A stretch of DNA of 64,000 nucleotides from Actinomycetes bacterium (lineage in GTDB: Bacteria; Actinomycetota; Actinomycetes; Mycobacteriales; Mycobacteriaceae): positions 1 to 64,000 of the forward strand of contig JAKOYE010000123.1 of NCBI GenBank assembly GCA_029780675.1, given 5' to 3'. Position numbers and translations under genes: made by a program. Under the pieces are notes generated by a model. The model had not been told where the DNA came from. It did no database searches and saw only the letters and a program-made list of their open reading frames with translations. Positions 17,115 through 24,311 of the stretch are shown piece after piece. Position 1 is the stretch's first letter. The number at the start of each line of letters is the position of its first letter.

Positions 17115-17462
17115 TCAGGGCGCAGCGGCACTGCGGTACTCTGTCGCAAGCTCCTGCAGCGCAACGGCTTTCGACTCCGCATCAGCCCTTGCCTCGGCGA
17201 CGATCTCGGCGATTTCACGATTCTTCGCAAGCAGGAAACGAGCGAAGTCCGCTCCGGCCGCCGGGGTGGCCACCGAACGCCGCGCGACGGCCGCGTCGAT
17301 CTCCGCGCGGATGGCGGCAAGCCGCTCACGGGATTCCACCGCCATCCGGTGGGCGTCGCGGACCGTCTCGACCAGCAGGCGATCCGCCGCGGCGACCCTC
17401 GCGGCGGTCGCGGCCAGGGCCGCGCGGGCCGATGTCACGGTCTCCTGCGTCTCCTCCGGCAT
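17115..17462 (-). CDS. DUF4226 protein, Rv0025-like
   Basis: A 115-residue all-helical protein. It has the same domain as the N-terminal part of the next gene: a first helix TSARAALAATAARVAAADRLLVETVRDAH, then SVATPAAGADFARFLLAKNREIAEIV, which parallels TPAGAREFQRYLIDKLGDI downstream. The two genes therefore look like an ancient duplication. There is no signal peptide or membrane segment. It starts 17 bases after the NlpC/P60 gene. By order it corresponds to Rv0025. A partner role in a secretion- or cell-wall-related complex is inferred only from context. Confidence 0.8.
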   Translation of the reverse strand: MPEETQETVTSARAALAATAARVAAADRLLVETVRDAHRMAVESRERLAAIRAEIDAAVARRSVATPAAGADFARFLLAKNREIAEIVAEARADAESKAVALQELATEYRSAAAP

Positions 17463-17479
17463 GGCCGCGACGGTACCTC

Positions 17480-18277
17480 CTACAGCACCCGCCGGATCGC
17501 GACATCGGCGCCCAGAGGGCTGATGCGCACCGTAGCCCCGGCATACGGCGCCTCGACGACCATGCTCGGTCCGATGGCCAGTTGCACATGCCCGGCGTGC
17601 GGAAAGACGAGATCACCGGCCCGGACCGCGGACCGCGGCACCGGAACACCGTCATTGATCTGCTCGTAGGTGGTGCGGTGCAGGCCGACACCGGCCTGGG
17701 CGTAGGCCCATTTGACCAGTCCCGAGCAGTCGAACTGGTCCGGCCCGGTGGCGCCCCAGACGTAGGGGCGGCCGAGGCGGCTCAGTGCCGCCCGAACCGC
17801 GACCATGGCGCGTTGGTCCGGGGATCCACCCCGGCTCAGCCCGCGGCCGTAGCGCAACGCCAGAAGCGCCGCCCTTCGCCGCCGGGACCGCCGCCGCGCA
17901 TCCGCCACGTGCCGATGCTGGGCACGGAGCCGAGCGACCCTGCGACGCAACACCTCGCGGGCGGCGATCGGATTGTCGGCCCAGCCGGGATCCGCGCGGG
18001 CCGCCGCGAGAACGGCGGCGGTGGCGACTCGGCCCACGCCGTGTTCGCGCACCGCCGCCGCGAGCACCCGCGTGAGGTCATCGTCGGTGCGCACGGACGC
18101 GGCCCACTCCGCCCACCGGCGCGCCGCTGCCTGCCGGTAGGCGTCCGCCATCACTCCCGGCGATCCCGACGCCGGCCCCGAGGCGGCCGGTCGGGCCACC
18201 TCGGCGAACCGGGACTGCCCCGGGGCACCGTCGAACAGGGCGTGAGCACGGGCGAGGATGTCGATTTCGCCGGGCAT
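17480..18277 (-). CDS. NlpC/P60-domain peptidase, Rv0024-like
   Basis: A 265-residue protein. The C-terminal 120 residues are an NlpC/P60 cysteine peptidase domain: Cys in FDCSGLVKWAYAQAG, His in HAGHVQLAIG, and the third polar residue probably in MVVEAPYAG. Such enzymes cut D-Glu-mDAP bonds in peptidoglycan peptides. The N-terminal 140 residues are helical and Arg/Ala-rich. No Sec or Tat signal is visible, unlike RipA/RipB, so export by another route or a cytoplasmic role must be considered. Its ATG overlaps the regulator stop in TGATG, giving tight coupling. Confidence 0.87.
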   Translation of the reverse strand: MPGEIDILARAHALFDGAPGQSRFAEVARPAASGPASGSPGVMADAYRQAAARRWAEWAASVRTDDDLTRVLAAAVREHGVGRVATAAVLAAARADPGWADNPIAAREVLRRRVARLRAQHRHVADARRRSRRRRAALLALRYGRGLSRGGSPDQRAMVAVRAALSRLGRPYVWGATGPDQFDCSGLVKWAYAQAGVGLHRTTYEQINDGVPVPRSAVRAGDLVFPHAGHVQLAIGPSMVVEAPYAGATVRISPLGADVAIRRVL

Positions 18278-19017
18278 CAGGCGTCACCCTCGACGAAGGC
18301 CCGCACCCGGGGCAACGTGCCCGGCGGGATGACGCCGCGGTTGCGGATGTCCCAGGTTTCCTCGACGCTCACCCCGAGCATCGCCGCCACCACCGGTTCA
18401 GGCAGTCCGGACCGCGCGCAGGCCCGGTCGAAGCGGCTGCCGAGGCTTCCCCGCAACCGATCGAGCAACCCGGTGCGGATGGCCTCCAGCGAGCGGAGGT
18501 GGTCCCTCAACCGGCCGGTCGATTCGGCGCCGGAGTTGACCGCAACCCGCCAGGAGTTGGCGGCGAGCATCTCGGCCTTCACACATTGAGCGATCACAGA
18601 TCGAATATACGTTTCGTATTCGTTTGACGTCTCCGCCGGCAACCGGGCGATCAGCGAGTTGAGCGATTCCAGATGCGCCTCGGCGTGCGCTTCGAGAACG
18701 TCGGCATCGCTGTGCCGGTCCACCCGCGGGGATTCCCGTTCGGCGTGGGGCGCCGTACCGGAGTGTGGTGCGCCGAGCAGTCCGGCGAGCTCCGCGGCCG
18801 GATCGCCGGCCTGAAGAAGTCTCGTGTACGTGCCGGGCGGCAGGCCGAGGCCGTTTTCCACCTTCTGGACCGTGCCTTTGTGGGGCTTGCGCACGCCGCG
18901 CTCGAGGTAGCTCAACCCCATGACGCTCACCCCGGTGGCCGCGGCGAGATCCGCCAGGGACCAGTCTCGGGACTCCCGGAGAGCCCGGATGGCGGCCCCG
19001 GCCGCGGCACGGCTCAC
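18277..19017 (-). CDS. XRE-family transcriptional regulator, Rv0023-like
   Basis: A 246-residue protein. The N-terminal HTH_3 domain is AIRALRESRDWSLADLAAATGVSVMGLSYLERG (about residues 8-45). A long helical C-terminal region includes SNEYETYIRSVIAQCVKAEM and ends in WDIRNRGVIPPGTLPRVRAFV. The start at GTG 19017 (MSRAAAGAAIRAL) agrees with my memory of the Rv0023 N-terminus. A longer frame from 19092 would run through the operator region and is less likely. The start overlaps the stop of a six-codon upstream ORF. It probably represses its own operon and whiB5 through ATATACG-type sites. Confidence 0.87.
   Translation of the reverse strand: MSRAAAGAAIRALRESRDWSLADLAAATGVSVMGLSYLERGVRKPHKGTVQKVENGLGLPPGTYTRLLQAGDPAAELAGLLGAPHSGTAPHAERESPRVDRHSDADVLEAHAEAHLESLNSLIARLPAETSNEYETYIRSVIAQCVKAEMLAANSWRVAVNSGAESTGRLRDHLRSLEAIRTGLLDRLRGSLGSRFDRACARSGLPEPVVAAMLGVSVEETWDIRNRGVIPPGTLPRVRAFVEGDA
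18604..18625. promoter_or_regulatory. Operator-like element inside the XRE regulator gene
   Basis: The plus strand reads ATATACGTTTC, identical over 11 bases to the intergenic element at 19061-19084, followed by a similar T-rich half. It encodes SNEYETYIR with unusually AT-rich codons for this genome. This may be a downstream operator used for roadblock or looping; the role is inferred. Confidence 0.4.
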
Positions 19018-19034
19018 CGACGGGTCCCTGACAT
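19014..19034 (-). CDS. Six-codon leaderless upstream ORF coupled to the XRE regulator
   Basis: The minus strand reads ATG-TCA-GGG-ACC-CGT-CGG-TGA, encoding MSGTRR. TACGAT lies 6 bases upstream, as in leaderless mycobacterial transcripts. The TGA overlaps the regulator's GTG start in GTGA. The regulator itself has no strong ribosome site, so terminating ribosomes could restart there. Short leaderless ORFs of this kind are known to be common in mycobacteria; this one is a prediction. Confidence 0.5.
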   Translation of the reverse strand: MSGTRR

Positions 19035-19040
19035 GGACAA

Positions 19041-19046
19041 ATCGTA
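19041..19046 (-). promoter_or_regulatory. -10 element of the XRE regulator operon
   Basis: TACGAT on the minus strand, 6 bases before the upstream ORF. The ATATACG element at 19061-19084 overlaps the place of the -35 region, the expected position for repression. Confidence 0.5.
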
Positions 19047-19060
19047 CACAGCCATCCTCG

Positions 19061-19084
19061 TATATACGTTTCTGTTTACGTTTT
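19061..19084. promoter_or_regulatory. Candidate operator 1 between the XRE regulator and whiB5
   Basis: The plus strand starts TATATACGTTTCTG, followed by a second ACGTTTT half. It shares ATATACG with the element at 19106 and an exact 11-base run with the copy inside the regulator gene. It lies over the -35 region of the regulator promoter. Confidence 0.5.
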
Positions 19085-19105
19085 GCTTGCACGTTCCGGT
19101 GATTG

Positions 19106-19120
19106 CATATACGGTTCCGT
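19106..19120. promoter_or_regulatory. Candidate operator 2, whiB5 side
   Basis: CATATACGGTTCCGT lies 31 bases upstream of the whiB5 start. It matches the other copies in ATATACG-TTC-GT and probably overlaps the whiB5 promoter, so the XRE regulator may control whiB5. Confidence 0.45.
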
Positions 19121-19151
19121 CACTGATTTTCACTACTTCCAGGAGGACCTC

Positions 19152-19562
19152 ATGCAGTACCGACCCTGCTCGATGGAACCCGAACTCTGGTTCGGCTACG
19201 CCGACGACGACGCCAGTGACGGCGCCACCAAGGCCCGGGTCTACGAGCAGTCCGCCACCCGGGCCCGGACGATCTGTCTGCGGCGCTGTCCGTTGGCCGC
19301 GCAACGGGACTGCGCCCGCCAGGCCGTCGACGCCGGCGAGGAGTACGGCGTGTGGGCCGGGGTGAAATTGCCCGGCGGGCAGTACCGCAAGCGTCATCAC
19401 CTGGCCGAGGCGCGGGCGGTGCTGCGCAGGATCGCCGATGGACTGGTCAACCCCCGCGAACTGCCGGAGAGCGCCGAACTGCTCTCCCGGGTCGAGACCG
19501 TGCCGGTGCCACCCGTCACCGTCGTCCACCTGCCGCCGGGCCGGCCGATGACCGCGGCCTGA
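19152..19562 (+). CDS. whiB5: WhiB-family iron-sulfur transcription factor, WhiB5-like
   Basis: A 136-residue WhiB protein. The four Cys are in YRPCSMEP and CLRRCPLAAQRDC, followed by the WhiB turn EEYGVWAGVKLP. The spacing CX3C-X7-C differs from the usual CX2C-X5-C, and I recall this variation as a WhiB5 trait. It should bind a [4Fe-4S] cluster and regulate transcription with a sigma factor. A strong ribosome site AGGAGG (19141-19146) fixes the ATG at 19152; the longer frame upstream was rejected. Divergence from the Rv0023-like regulator repeats the M. tuberculosis order Rv0022c/Rv0023. Confidence 0.88.
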   Translation: MQYRPCSMEPELWFGYADDDASDGATKARVYEQSATRARTICLRRCPLAAQRDCARQAVDAGEEYGVWAGVKLPGGQYRKRHHLAEARAVLRRIADGLVNPRELPESAELLSRVETVPVPPVTVVHLPPGRPMTAA

Positions 19563-19610
19563 ACAGGGGCGGCTGATGCCGACCGCCGGAATGTGGAGCA
19601 GACTGGGGCG

Positions 19611-19892
19611 ATGCGGGTCGTGGTGATCCTGGCGCTGGCGGCATCGGTGGCGCTGATACTTGCCCTGACCACCGACAGCGACTGGCCGGCCTTCGCCGGG
19701 ATCGCCCTCACACTGGCCGGAATCGTGCTGCTGGTGCGCGACTGGCGTTCGGATCGCTCGGGTCGCAACCGAACCTCCGCGCAGCAGGACCCCGGCGTGG
19801 ACGCCGACGGAACCCCCCTGCGTCCCGACGACTTCGCGCCGGACATCTCCACCGATCCGGCGGGGCCGTCCTCAGACGCCCGGGCCGATTAG
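19611..19892 (+). CDS. Small membrane protein of unknown function
   Basis: A 93-residue protein with two adjoining hydrophobic segments (VVVILALAASVALILAL and WPAFAGIALTLAGIVLLV). A charged tail rich in Asp, Arg, Ser and Pro follows. The ATG at 19611 has GGGGC just upstream; a GTG at 19593 would add six residues. Its 3' end overlaps the convergent phosphotransferase gene by 21 bases. I do not recognise the family. Inner-membrane location is predicted from the two segments. Confidence 0.65.
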   Translation: MRVVVILALAASVALILALTTDSDWPAFAGIALTLAGIVLLVRDWRSDRSGRNRTSAQQDPGVDADGTPLRPDDFAPDISTDPAGPSSDARAD

Positions 19893-20939
19893 GCCTCCGA
19901 TTAGGTCCAGCGTTTCCAGCTCGCGGATCGCGCGGCAGCCACGCCGCAACATCGTCAGCGCCATCTGGTCACCGCGGTCGGTGGCAGCCGAGAAGGCGAA
20001 GCCCAGCGTCGAGATCAACGGTATCTGGAGCATGCCGAATCGGTAATCCTGCCAACAGGTTTCGATGTCATAGCCGGTGACGCCATGCTCCAGCAGCGCC
20101 CGGTGGTACTGCACGACGAGGTCGCGTTCGTGGGTGGCCCGGTCCTCGGACGGGAGGCTGGTGCCCAGGAAGAAGGCCAGGTCGCGCGCGGGCAGGCCGA
20201 CCGTGAGGGTCTGCCAGTCCACCACCGTCACCCGGGTGCGGTCCGGGTCGAAGAGCAGGTTGTCGATCCGGTAGTCGCCGTGCAGCAGGCTGAACCGCGC
20301 CGGCGCGGCGAGCACCCAGTCGCCGATCAGCGCCGCCGCATCCGCCACCGTCGCGCGGTCCTCGGCACTCATCCGGTCGCCGAGGGCCGCCAGGGTCTGC
20401 TGCGCCGCCAGAACGGTGATGTCGCCGAGACCGCGGGCGCTCGCCGCGTCCGGCTTGGGCATCACCGTCGCCGCGAAACTCAGCCACGCCGGGTCACCCC
20501 ACCGGGGGCCGTGCAGTCCGGCCAGTGCGGTCACCGCCAGGCGGGCCTCCCGCAGGCTGCAGCCCCGGATCTGGTCACCCTGTTCCGCGGGTGCGAGATC
20601 GGCGAGCAGCAGCACGAATTCGGCACCGTCACCGGCGATGGCGCAGTGGTGGCAGCGCGGCAACGGCACCGCCAGTGTTTCCGCCACCTCGGTGTAGAAG
20701 GCGTGCTCGGAACGGTAGCTGAGAGCCACTCTTTCGCGGACCGCCTCGTCCTGGGAGGGCAGTTTGACCACGAAACTGCCGGGCAGATGGCAGTCGTCGC
20801 GGTACCGAACGCGGACACGGTAGGTGGCGCCGGTCTGGCCGGTCCCGACGGGACTGACGTCGGCGTCGGCGACGTCGACCCCGAGGACCTCGGAGAGCCA
20901 CTGCGGTGTCACATCCTGTGGAGCCCGCGGAATCGGCAT
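19872..20939 (-). CDS. Aminoglycoside-phosphotransferase-fold kinase
   Basis: A 355-residue protein of the APH/ecdysteroid-kinase-like group. The Brenner motif is LLHGDYRIDNLLFDPD and the Mg-binding motif is VVDWQTLTVG. The N-terminal lobe has FVVKLPSQ with the ATP-binding Lys. Such proteins phosphorylate small hydroxylated molecules; antibiotic resistance is not implied. ATG 20939 is preferred because GGAGGGGC lies just upstream. It follows the oxidoreductase gene by 24 bases, so it is probably third in a three-gene operon with the DUF1295 protein. The substrate is unknown. Confidence 0.87.
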   Translation of the reverse strand: MPIPRAPQDVTPQWLSEVLGVDVADADVSPVGTGQTGATYRVRVRYRDDCHLPGSFVVKLPSQDEAVRERVALSYRSEHAFYTEVAETLAVPLPRCHHCAIAGDGAEFVLLLADLAPAEQGDQIRGCSLREARLAVTALAGLHGPRWGDPAWLSFAATVMPKPDAASARGLGDITVLAAQQTLAALGDRMSAEDRATVADAAALIGDWVLAAPARFSLLHGDYRIDNLLFDPDRTRVTVVDWQTLTVGLPARDLAFFLGTSLPSEDRATHERDLVVQYHRALLEHGVTGYDIETCWQDYRFGMLQIPLISTLGFAFSAATDRGDQMALTMLRRGCRAIRELETLDLIGGLIGPGV

Positions 20940-20963
20940 CTGCCCCTCCTGTCGTGACAACCG

Positions 20964-22100
20964 CTACCCCAGCGGCCGGTTGGGCCGGACACCCCGGTAG
21001 ATCCCGCGTCGCACGATTACCGGCATCAGCACGGCGTCCACCGCCCGGCGAGGGATCCGGAACGCCCGCCCGTTGGGTGCGAACACCTCCACCCCGTCGG
21101 ACTGCGCACCGATCACCGATCCCCACCGGTGCCGCGGTGCCCGGTACGTCCGCATCGGACGGCCCGCCAATTCGGCACGGATGTTGTACGAGAGCAGCCC
21201 GTCGGCGCGGTTACGGGCCGACGAGCGCAACGGGTCGGTGGCCGCGACGTCGCCGATCGCGAACACTCCCCGGTGGTGCGGAACCCGCAATTCGGTGGTC
21301 ACCGTGACGAATCCGTCGGCGTCGAGCAGCTCGGGCGGTAACCATTCGGTGTTGGGGCGCACCCGCCCGATCGCCCACAGGACCGCGTCGGCCTCGACGG
21401 GCGGCCGGCCCGTACCGAACGCCACCGGCCCGGCGGTGATCGCATCGGCGTCGAAACCGGCGGGCAGTACCGCACGGTGACCGGGGTGCAGCCCCACCCC
21501 GAGCCGAGTCAGTCTGCGCCTCAGGTGTTCCCAGGTCCGGGGGTGGTGCTCGACCAGCGGCCGCTCGCGCGGGTAGTACAGGTCGACGCGGGTGCCCGGC
21601 CATCGCGCGGCGATATTGGCCGCGGCACTGACCGCCGCGGCGCCGCCGCCGATCACCGCGACCGACCGCGCGGATGCCAGCTTCTGGTGTTCGCCGAGGA
21701 CCTCGTCGGCGATCTCGGCTGCCGTCTGCAGGTCCGGGCGCCGCCAGAATCCGTTACGCACCCCGGTAGAGATGACCAGCGCGTCGAAGGGTTCGATCAC
21801 CTCCGCGCCCTCGCGCGTCCGGGCATGCACCGCGCGGGCGGTCAGGTCCAGACCGGTCAAGCGGGCCTGCACGGTCCGCACCCCGTCCAGTCCGCGGTAG
21901 CGATCGAACGGCACCAGGTAGTCGCGGGCCCACTCCGTGGGTCGGGTCAGGCGAACGCCGAGTTCCTGGCCGCTGACCAGAGCGGGTTTGGCCGAGATGC
22001 CCACGACGTCGGCGAACCCGCTCAACCGGAAAGCGGTGAGCAGGCCACTGTCGCCCAGGCCCGCGATGACCACCCGCGGACGGGTCCGGTCCCGGGTCAC
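20964..22100 (-). CDS. FAD-dependent pyridine nucleotide oxidoreductase, NDH-2-like
   Basis: A 378-residue flavoprotein. The first Rossmann motif is VVIAGLGDSGLLTAF, the second is VAVIGGGAAAVSAAANIA, and the C-terminal FAD contact is GVFAIGDVAATDP. There is no CxxxxC redox disulfide, so it is of the NADH dehydrogenase/ferredoxin-reductase kind rather than a disulfide reductase. I place the start at GTG 22100, where GTGA overlaps the DUF1295 stop; the longer frame only reads through that gene. It may reduce a quinone or a membrane partner; the acceptor is unknown. Confidence 0.87.
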   Translation of the reverse strand: MTRDRTRPRVVIAGLGDSGLLTAFRLSGFADVVGISAKPALVSGQELGVRLTRPTEWARDYLVPFDRYRGLDGVRTVQARLTGLDLTARAVHARTREGAEVIEPFDALVISTGVRNGFWRRPDLQTAAEIADEVLGEHQKLASARSVAVIGGGAAAVSAAANIAARWPGTRVDLYYPRERPLVEHHPRTWEHLRRRLTRLGVGLHPGHRAVLPAGFDADAITAGPVAFGTGRPPVEADAVLWAIGRVRPNTEWLPPELLDADGFVTVTTELRVPHHRGVFAIGDVAATDPLRSSARNRADGLLSYNIRAELAGRPMRTYRAPRHRWGSVIGAQSDGVEVFAPNGRAFRIPRRAVDAVLMPVIVRRGIYRGVRPNRPLG

Positions 22101-22999
22101 CTGGCCGCGCCGCGGGGCGGGCGGGGCAGCAACTTGGGTATCCGGTCGATGACCTCTGCGTACTGCGGGCGACGCTCCAGGCTGCGCTTCTCCATCATCG
22201 GGATGCTGGCGCCGAGGAACATCGCGACCATCACCGCCACCCCGGCGAACAGCCACCACCACTGCCCCGGCGCGGCGGCGACACCGAACATCGCCAGCGA
22301 CACCCAGAAGCCGATCTCGCCGAGGTAGTTCGGATGCCGCGACCACGACCACAGGCCGGTGTCCATCACCGGGCCGGCCTCCGTCCCTGCCCGCCGGCGG
22401 GCGACGAAACGATGCATCTGGGTGTCGGCGACCAGTTCGAGGCTGACCGCGGCGATACCGACCGCACCGGCCGCCCAGATCAGCGGGATCCATCCGGCTC
22501 CCGGGCGGGTGACGGCCACGTAGACCGGCAGCATGGCCACGAACACCTGGAGGGTGGGGAACACGTGGATCGCGAGGAAGTCCACGGCACCGGCCCACCG
22601 CCCGGCGCCGTCCCGGAGCAACGGGTACCGCCAGTCCTCGTGATGCAGACCGGGAAATCCGTACACCCAGTTCCCGGTGAGCCGTATCGACCAGTAGCCG
22701 ATGACCACCGCCAGCAGCCAGCAGCGCAACGCACCCGGACCACTCAGCCCGATCGGACCCTGCCACCACCAATAGGCGAACAGCAGCGGCGGAATCACAC
22801 TCCAGTAGGCGTCGTAGAAACTCGAGTTGCGGAACGAGCGACTGAAGCCGAACACCACGACGGTGGCGATCAGGTCGGCGATCAGGGTGTCCAGCCACAA
22901 CCGGCCGGTGTGCGGCCCGACCCACAGCCACAATGCCGCCGCGGCGACCGCGAGGACGTAGGCCACCGTGACCAGCGCCAGCGACCGGGCCTTGCTCAT
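22097..22999 (-). CDS. DUF1295-family membrane protein (steroid 5-alpha-reductase fold)
   Basis: A 300-residue membrane protein with about seven segments. The C-terminal block GLWSWSRHPNYLGEIGFW is the diagnostic motif of the DUF1295/steroid reductase/ICMT-like group, and NWVYGFPGLHHEDWRYP is also conserved. Relatives reduce or methylate lipid-like substrates. Here it overlaps an FAD oxidoreductase gene by 4 bases, which suggests that protein could supply electrons. A good ribosome site (AGGAGG) lies before the ATG. It is divergent from the acyl-CoA dehydrogenase pair across a dyad at 23058-23087. Confidence 0.87.
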   Translation of the reverse strand: MSKARSLALVTVAYVLAVAAAALWLWVGPHTGRLWLDTLIADLIATVVVFGFSRSFRNSSFYDAYWSVIPPLLFAYWWWQGPIGLSGPGALRCWLLAVVIGYWSIRLTGNWVYGFPGLHHEDWRYPLLRDGAGRWAGAVDFLAIHVFPTLQVFVAMLPVYVAVTRPGAGWIPLIWAAGAVGIAAVSLELVADTQMHRFVARRRAGTEAGPVMDTGLWSWSRHPNYLGEIGFWVSLAMFGVAAAPGQWWWLFAGVAVMVAMFLGASIPMMEKRSLERRPQYAEVIDRIPKLLPRPPRGAAR

Positions 23000-23057
23000 C
23001 GCGGCCTCCTGAAGTCCCGGTTCGTCGACCCTCTCAGCGGAACCTACTGCGCCCGGG

Positions 23058-23087
23058 TGGATTCGTCACGGACGTGCAATGAATCCA
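23058..23087. promoter_or_regulatory. Operator-like dyad between the DUF1295 and FadE operons
   Basis: TGGATTC (23058-23064) and GAATCCA (23081-23087) are perfect 7-base inverted copies 16 bases apart. They lie between the divergent -10 candidates (TAGGTT toward DUF1295, TATCGT toward fadE). The position suits a regulator that controls both sides, perhaps of the TetR type. Confidence 0.45.
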
Positions 23088-23102
23088 TAGTTCGGCGGGG
23101 GT

Positions 23103-23108
23103 TATCGT
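23103..23108 (+). promoter_or_regulatory. -10 element for a leaderless fadE transcript
   Basis: TATCGT ends 6 bases before ATG 23115, with no ribosome-binding site between; this is a leaderless arrangement. Confidence 0.55.
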
Positions 23109-23114
23109 GACCCC

Positions 23115-24311
23115 ATGACCACCGTCGACGCGGACCGGGTGGCCGAATTGGCCCAGCAGGTCATCGCCGAGCACGATCCCAAACACGTTCCCGTCACGGA
23201 GTTCCTCGGCGCCTGTTACGACGCAGGGCTGTCCTGGGTGCACTTCCCCGAGGGACTCGGCGGCCTCGGCGCCCCGCGGGGCCTCCAGGCCGTCGCCGAT
23301 CGGATCCTGCAGGGCGCGGGCGGCCCGGTGCCGCTGGGCCTGAATCCGATGGGGTACGGCATGGCGGCCCCGACGATCCGGGAGCACGCCCAGAGCGAGG
23401 ACCTCAAGAGGTTCTTCCTGCGGCCGCTGGCCACCACCGAGGACATCTGGTGTCAGCTGTTCTCCGAACCCGGCGCGGGCTCCGACCTGGCCGGGCTGGC
23501 GACCTCCGCGGTCCAGGACGGCGCTGACTGGATCATCAACGGGCAGAAGGTGTGGACCAGCCTCGCCCACAAGGCGCGCTGGGGACTGCTGCTGGCCCGC
23601 ACCGACCCGGACGCGCCGAAACACAAGGGCCTCACCTACTTCGTGCTGGACATGCACGATCCCGGGGTGGAGTGCCGGCCGCTGCGTCAGATGACCGGAC
23701 AGGCCGAGTTCAACGAGGTCTACATCACCGACGCGCGCATTCCCGATGCCCACCGCCTCGGCGCCGTGGGCGACGGGTGGCGGGTCGCGATGACCACGCT
23801 GATGAACGAACGCAGTGCGCTGGGCGGCAGCGGCAACCGTCGCGGGTCGGGCACCATCAGCGAGGCCGTCGCACTGTGGGCCTCCCGGCCGGATCTGCAC
23901 ACCCCCGTGCTGCGGGACCGGCTGACCCAGTTGTGGCTGCGCTCGGAGGCCCAGCGGCTCACCTCCGAGCGCTCGCGAGCGGCAGCGATGAAGGGGGCCG
24001 GCGGTCCCGGCCCGGAGGCTTCGATCGGCAAGATGGTCGGCGCTGAACTGAACCAGAAGATCTACGAGTTCTGCATGGATCTCCTTGGGCCGGAAGGGAT
24101 TCTCTACCACAGCTACGCGATGCACGGCGCCAACGAGGGCGAGGACTGGCGCGGGCCGATTCAGCAGCGGTACCTGCGCAGCCGGGCCAACACCATCGAG
24201 GGCGGGACCTCGGAGGTCATGCGCAACATCCTCGGCGAGCGGGTGCTGGGCCTGCCCGGTGACCTGCGTGCCGATGCCGGCATGCCGTGGAAGGAGGTGC
24301 CGCGTGGCTAG
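23115..24311 (+). CDS. Acyl-CoA dehydrogenase, catalytic-type subunit
   Basis: A 398-residue flavoenzyme. It has FSEPGAGSDLAGLATSAV (flavin and substrate contact), NGQKVWTS, and the C-terminal RANTIEGGTSEVMRNILGERVLGLP. The latter holds the Glu-Gly-(Gly)-Thr element where the catalytic base of this family lies. It oxidises an acyl-CoA at the alpha-beta bond. The next gene encodes a second, diverged acyl-CoA dehydrogenase overlapping by 8 bases. That matches the alpha2-beta2 heteromeric FadE enzymes known for steroid side chains and similar substrates. The substrate is not determined. Confidence 0.92.
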   Translation: MTTVDADRVAELAQQVIAEHDPKHVPVTEFLGACYDAGLSWVHFPEGLGGLGAPRGLQAVADRILQGAGGPVPLGLNPMGYGMAAPTIREHAQSEDLKRFFLRPLATTEDIWCQLFSEPGAGSDLAGLATSAVQDGADWIINGQKVWTSLAHKARWGLLLARTDPDAPKHKGLTYFVLDMHDPGVECRPLRQMTGQAEFNEVYITDARIPDAHRLGAVGDGWRVAMTTLMNERSALGGSGNRRGSGTISEAVALWASRPDLHTPVLRDRLTQLWLRSEAQRLTSERSRAAAMKGAGGPGPEASIGKMVGAELNQKIYEFCMDLLGPEGILYHSYAMHGANEGEDWRGPIQQRYLRSRANTIEGGTSEVMRNILGERVLGLPGDLRADAGMPWKEVPRG

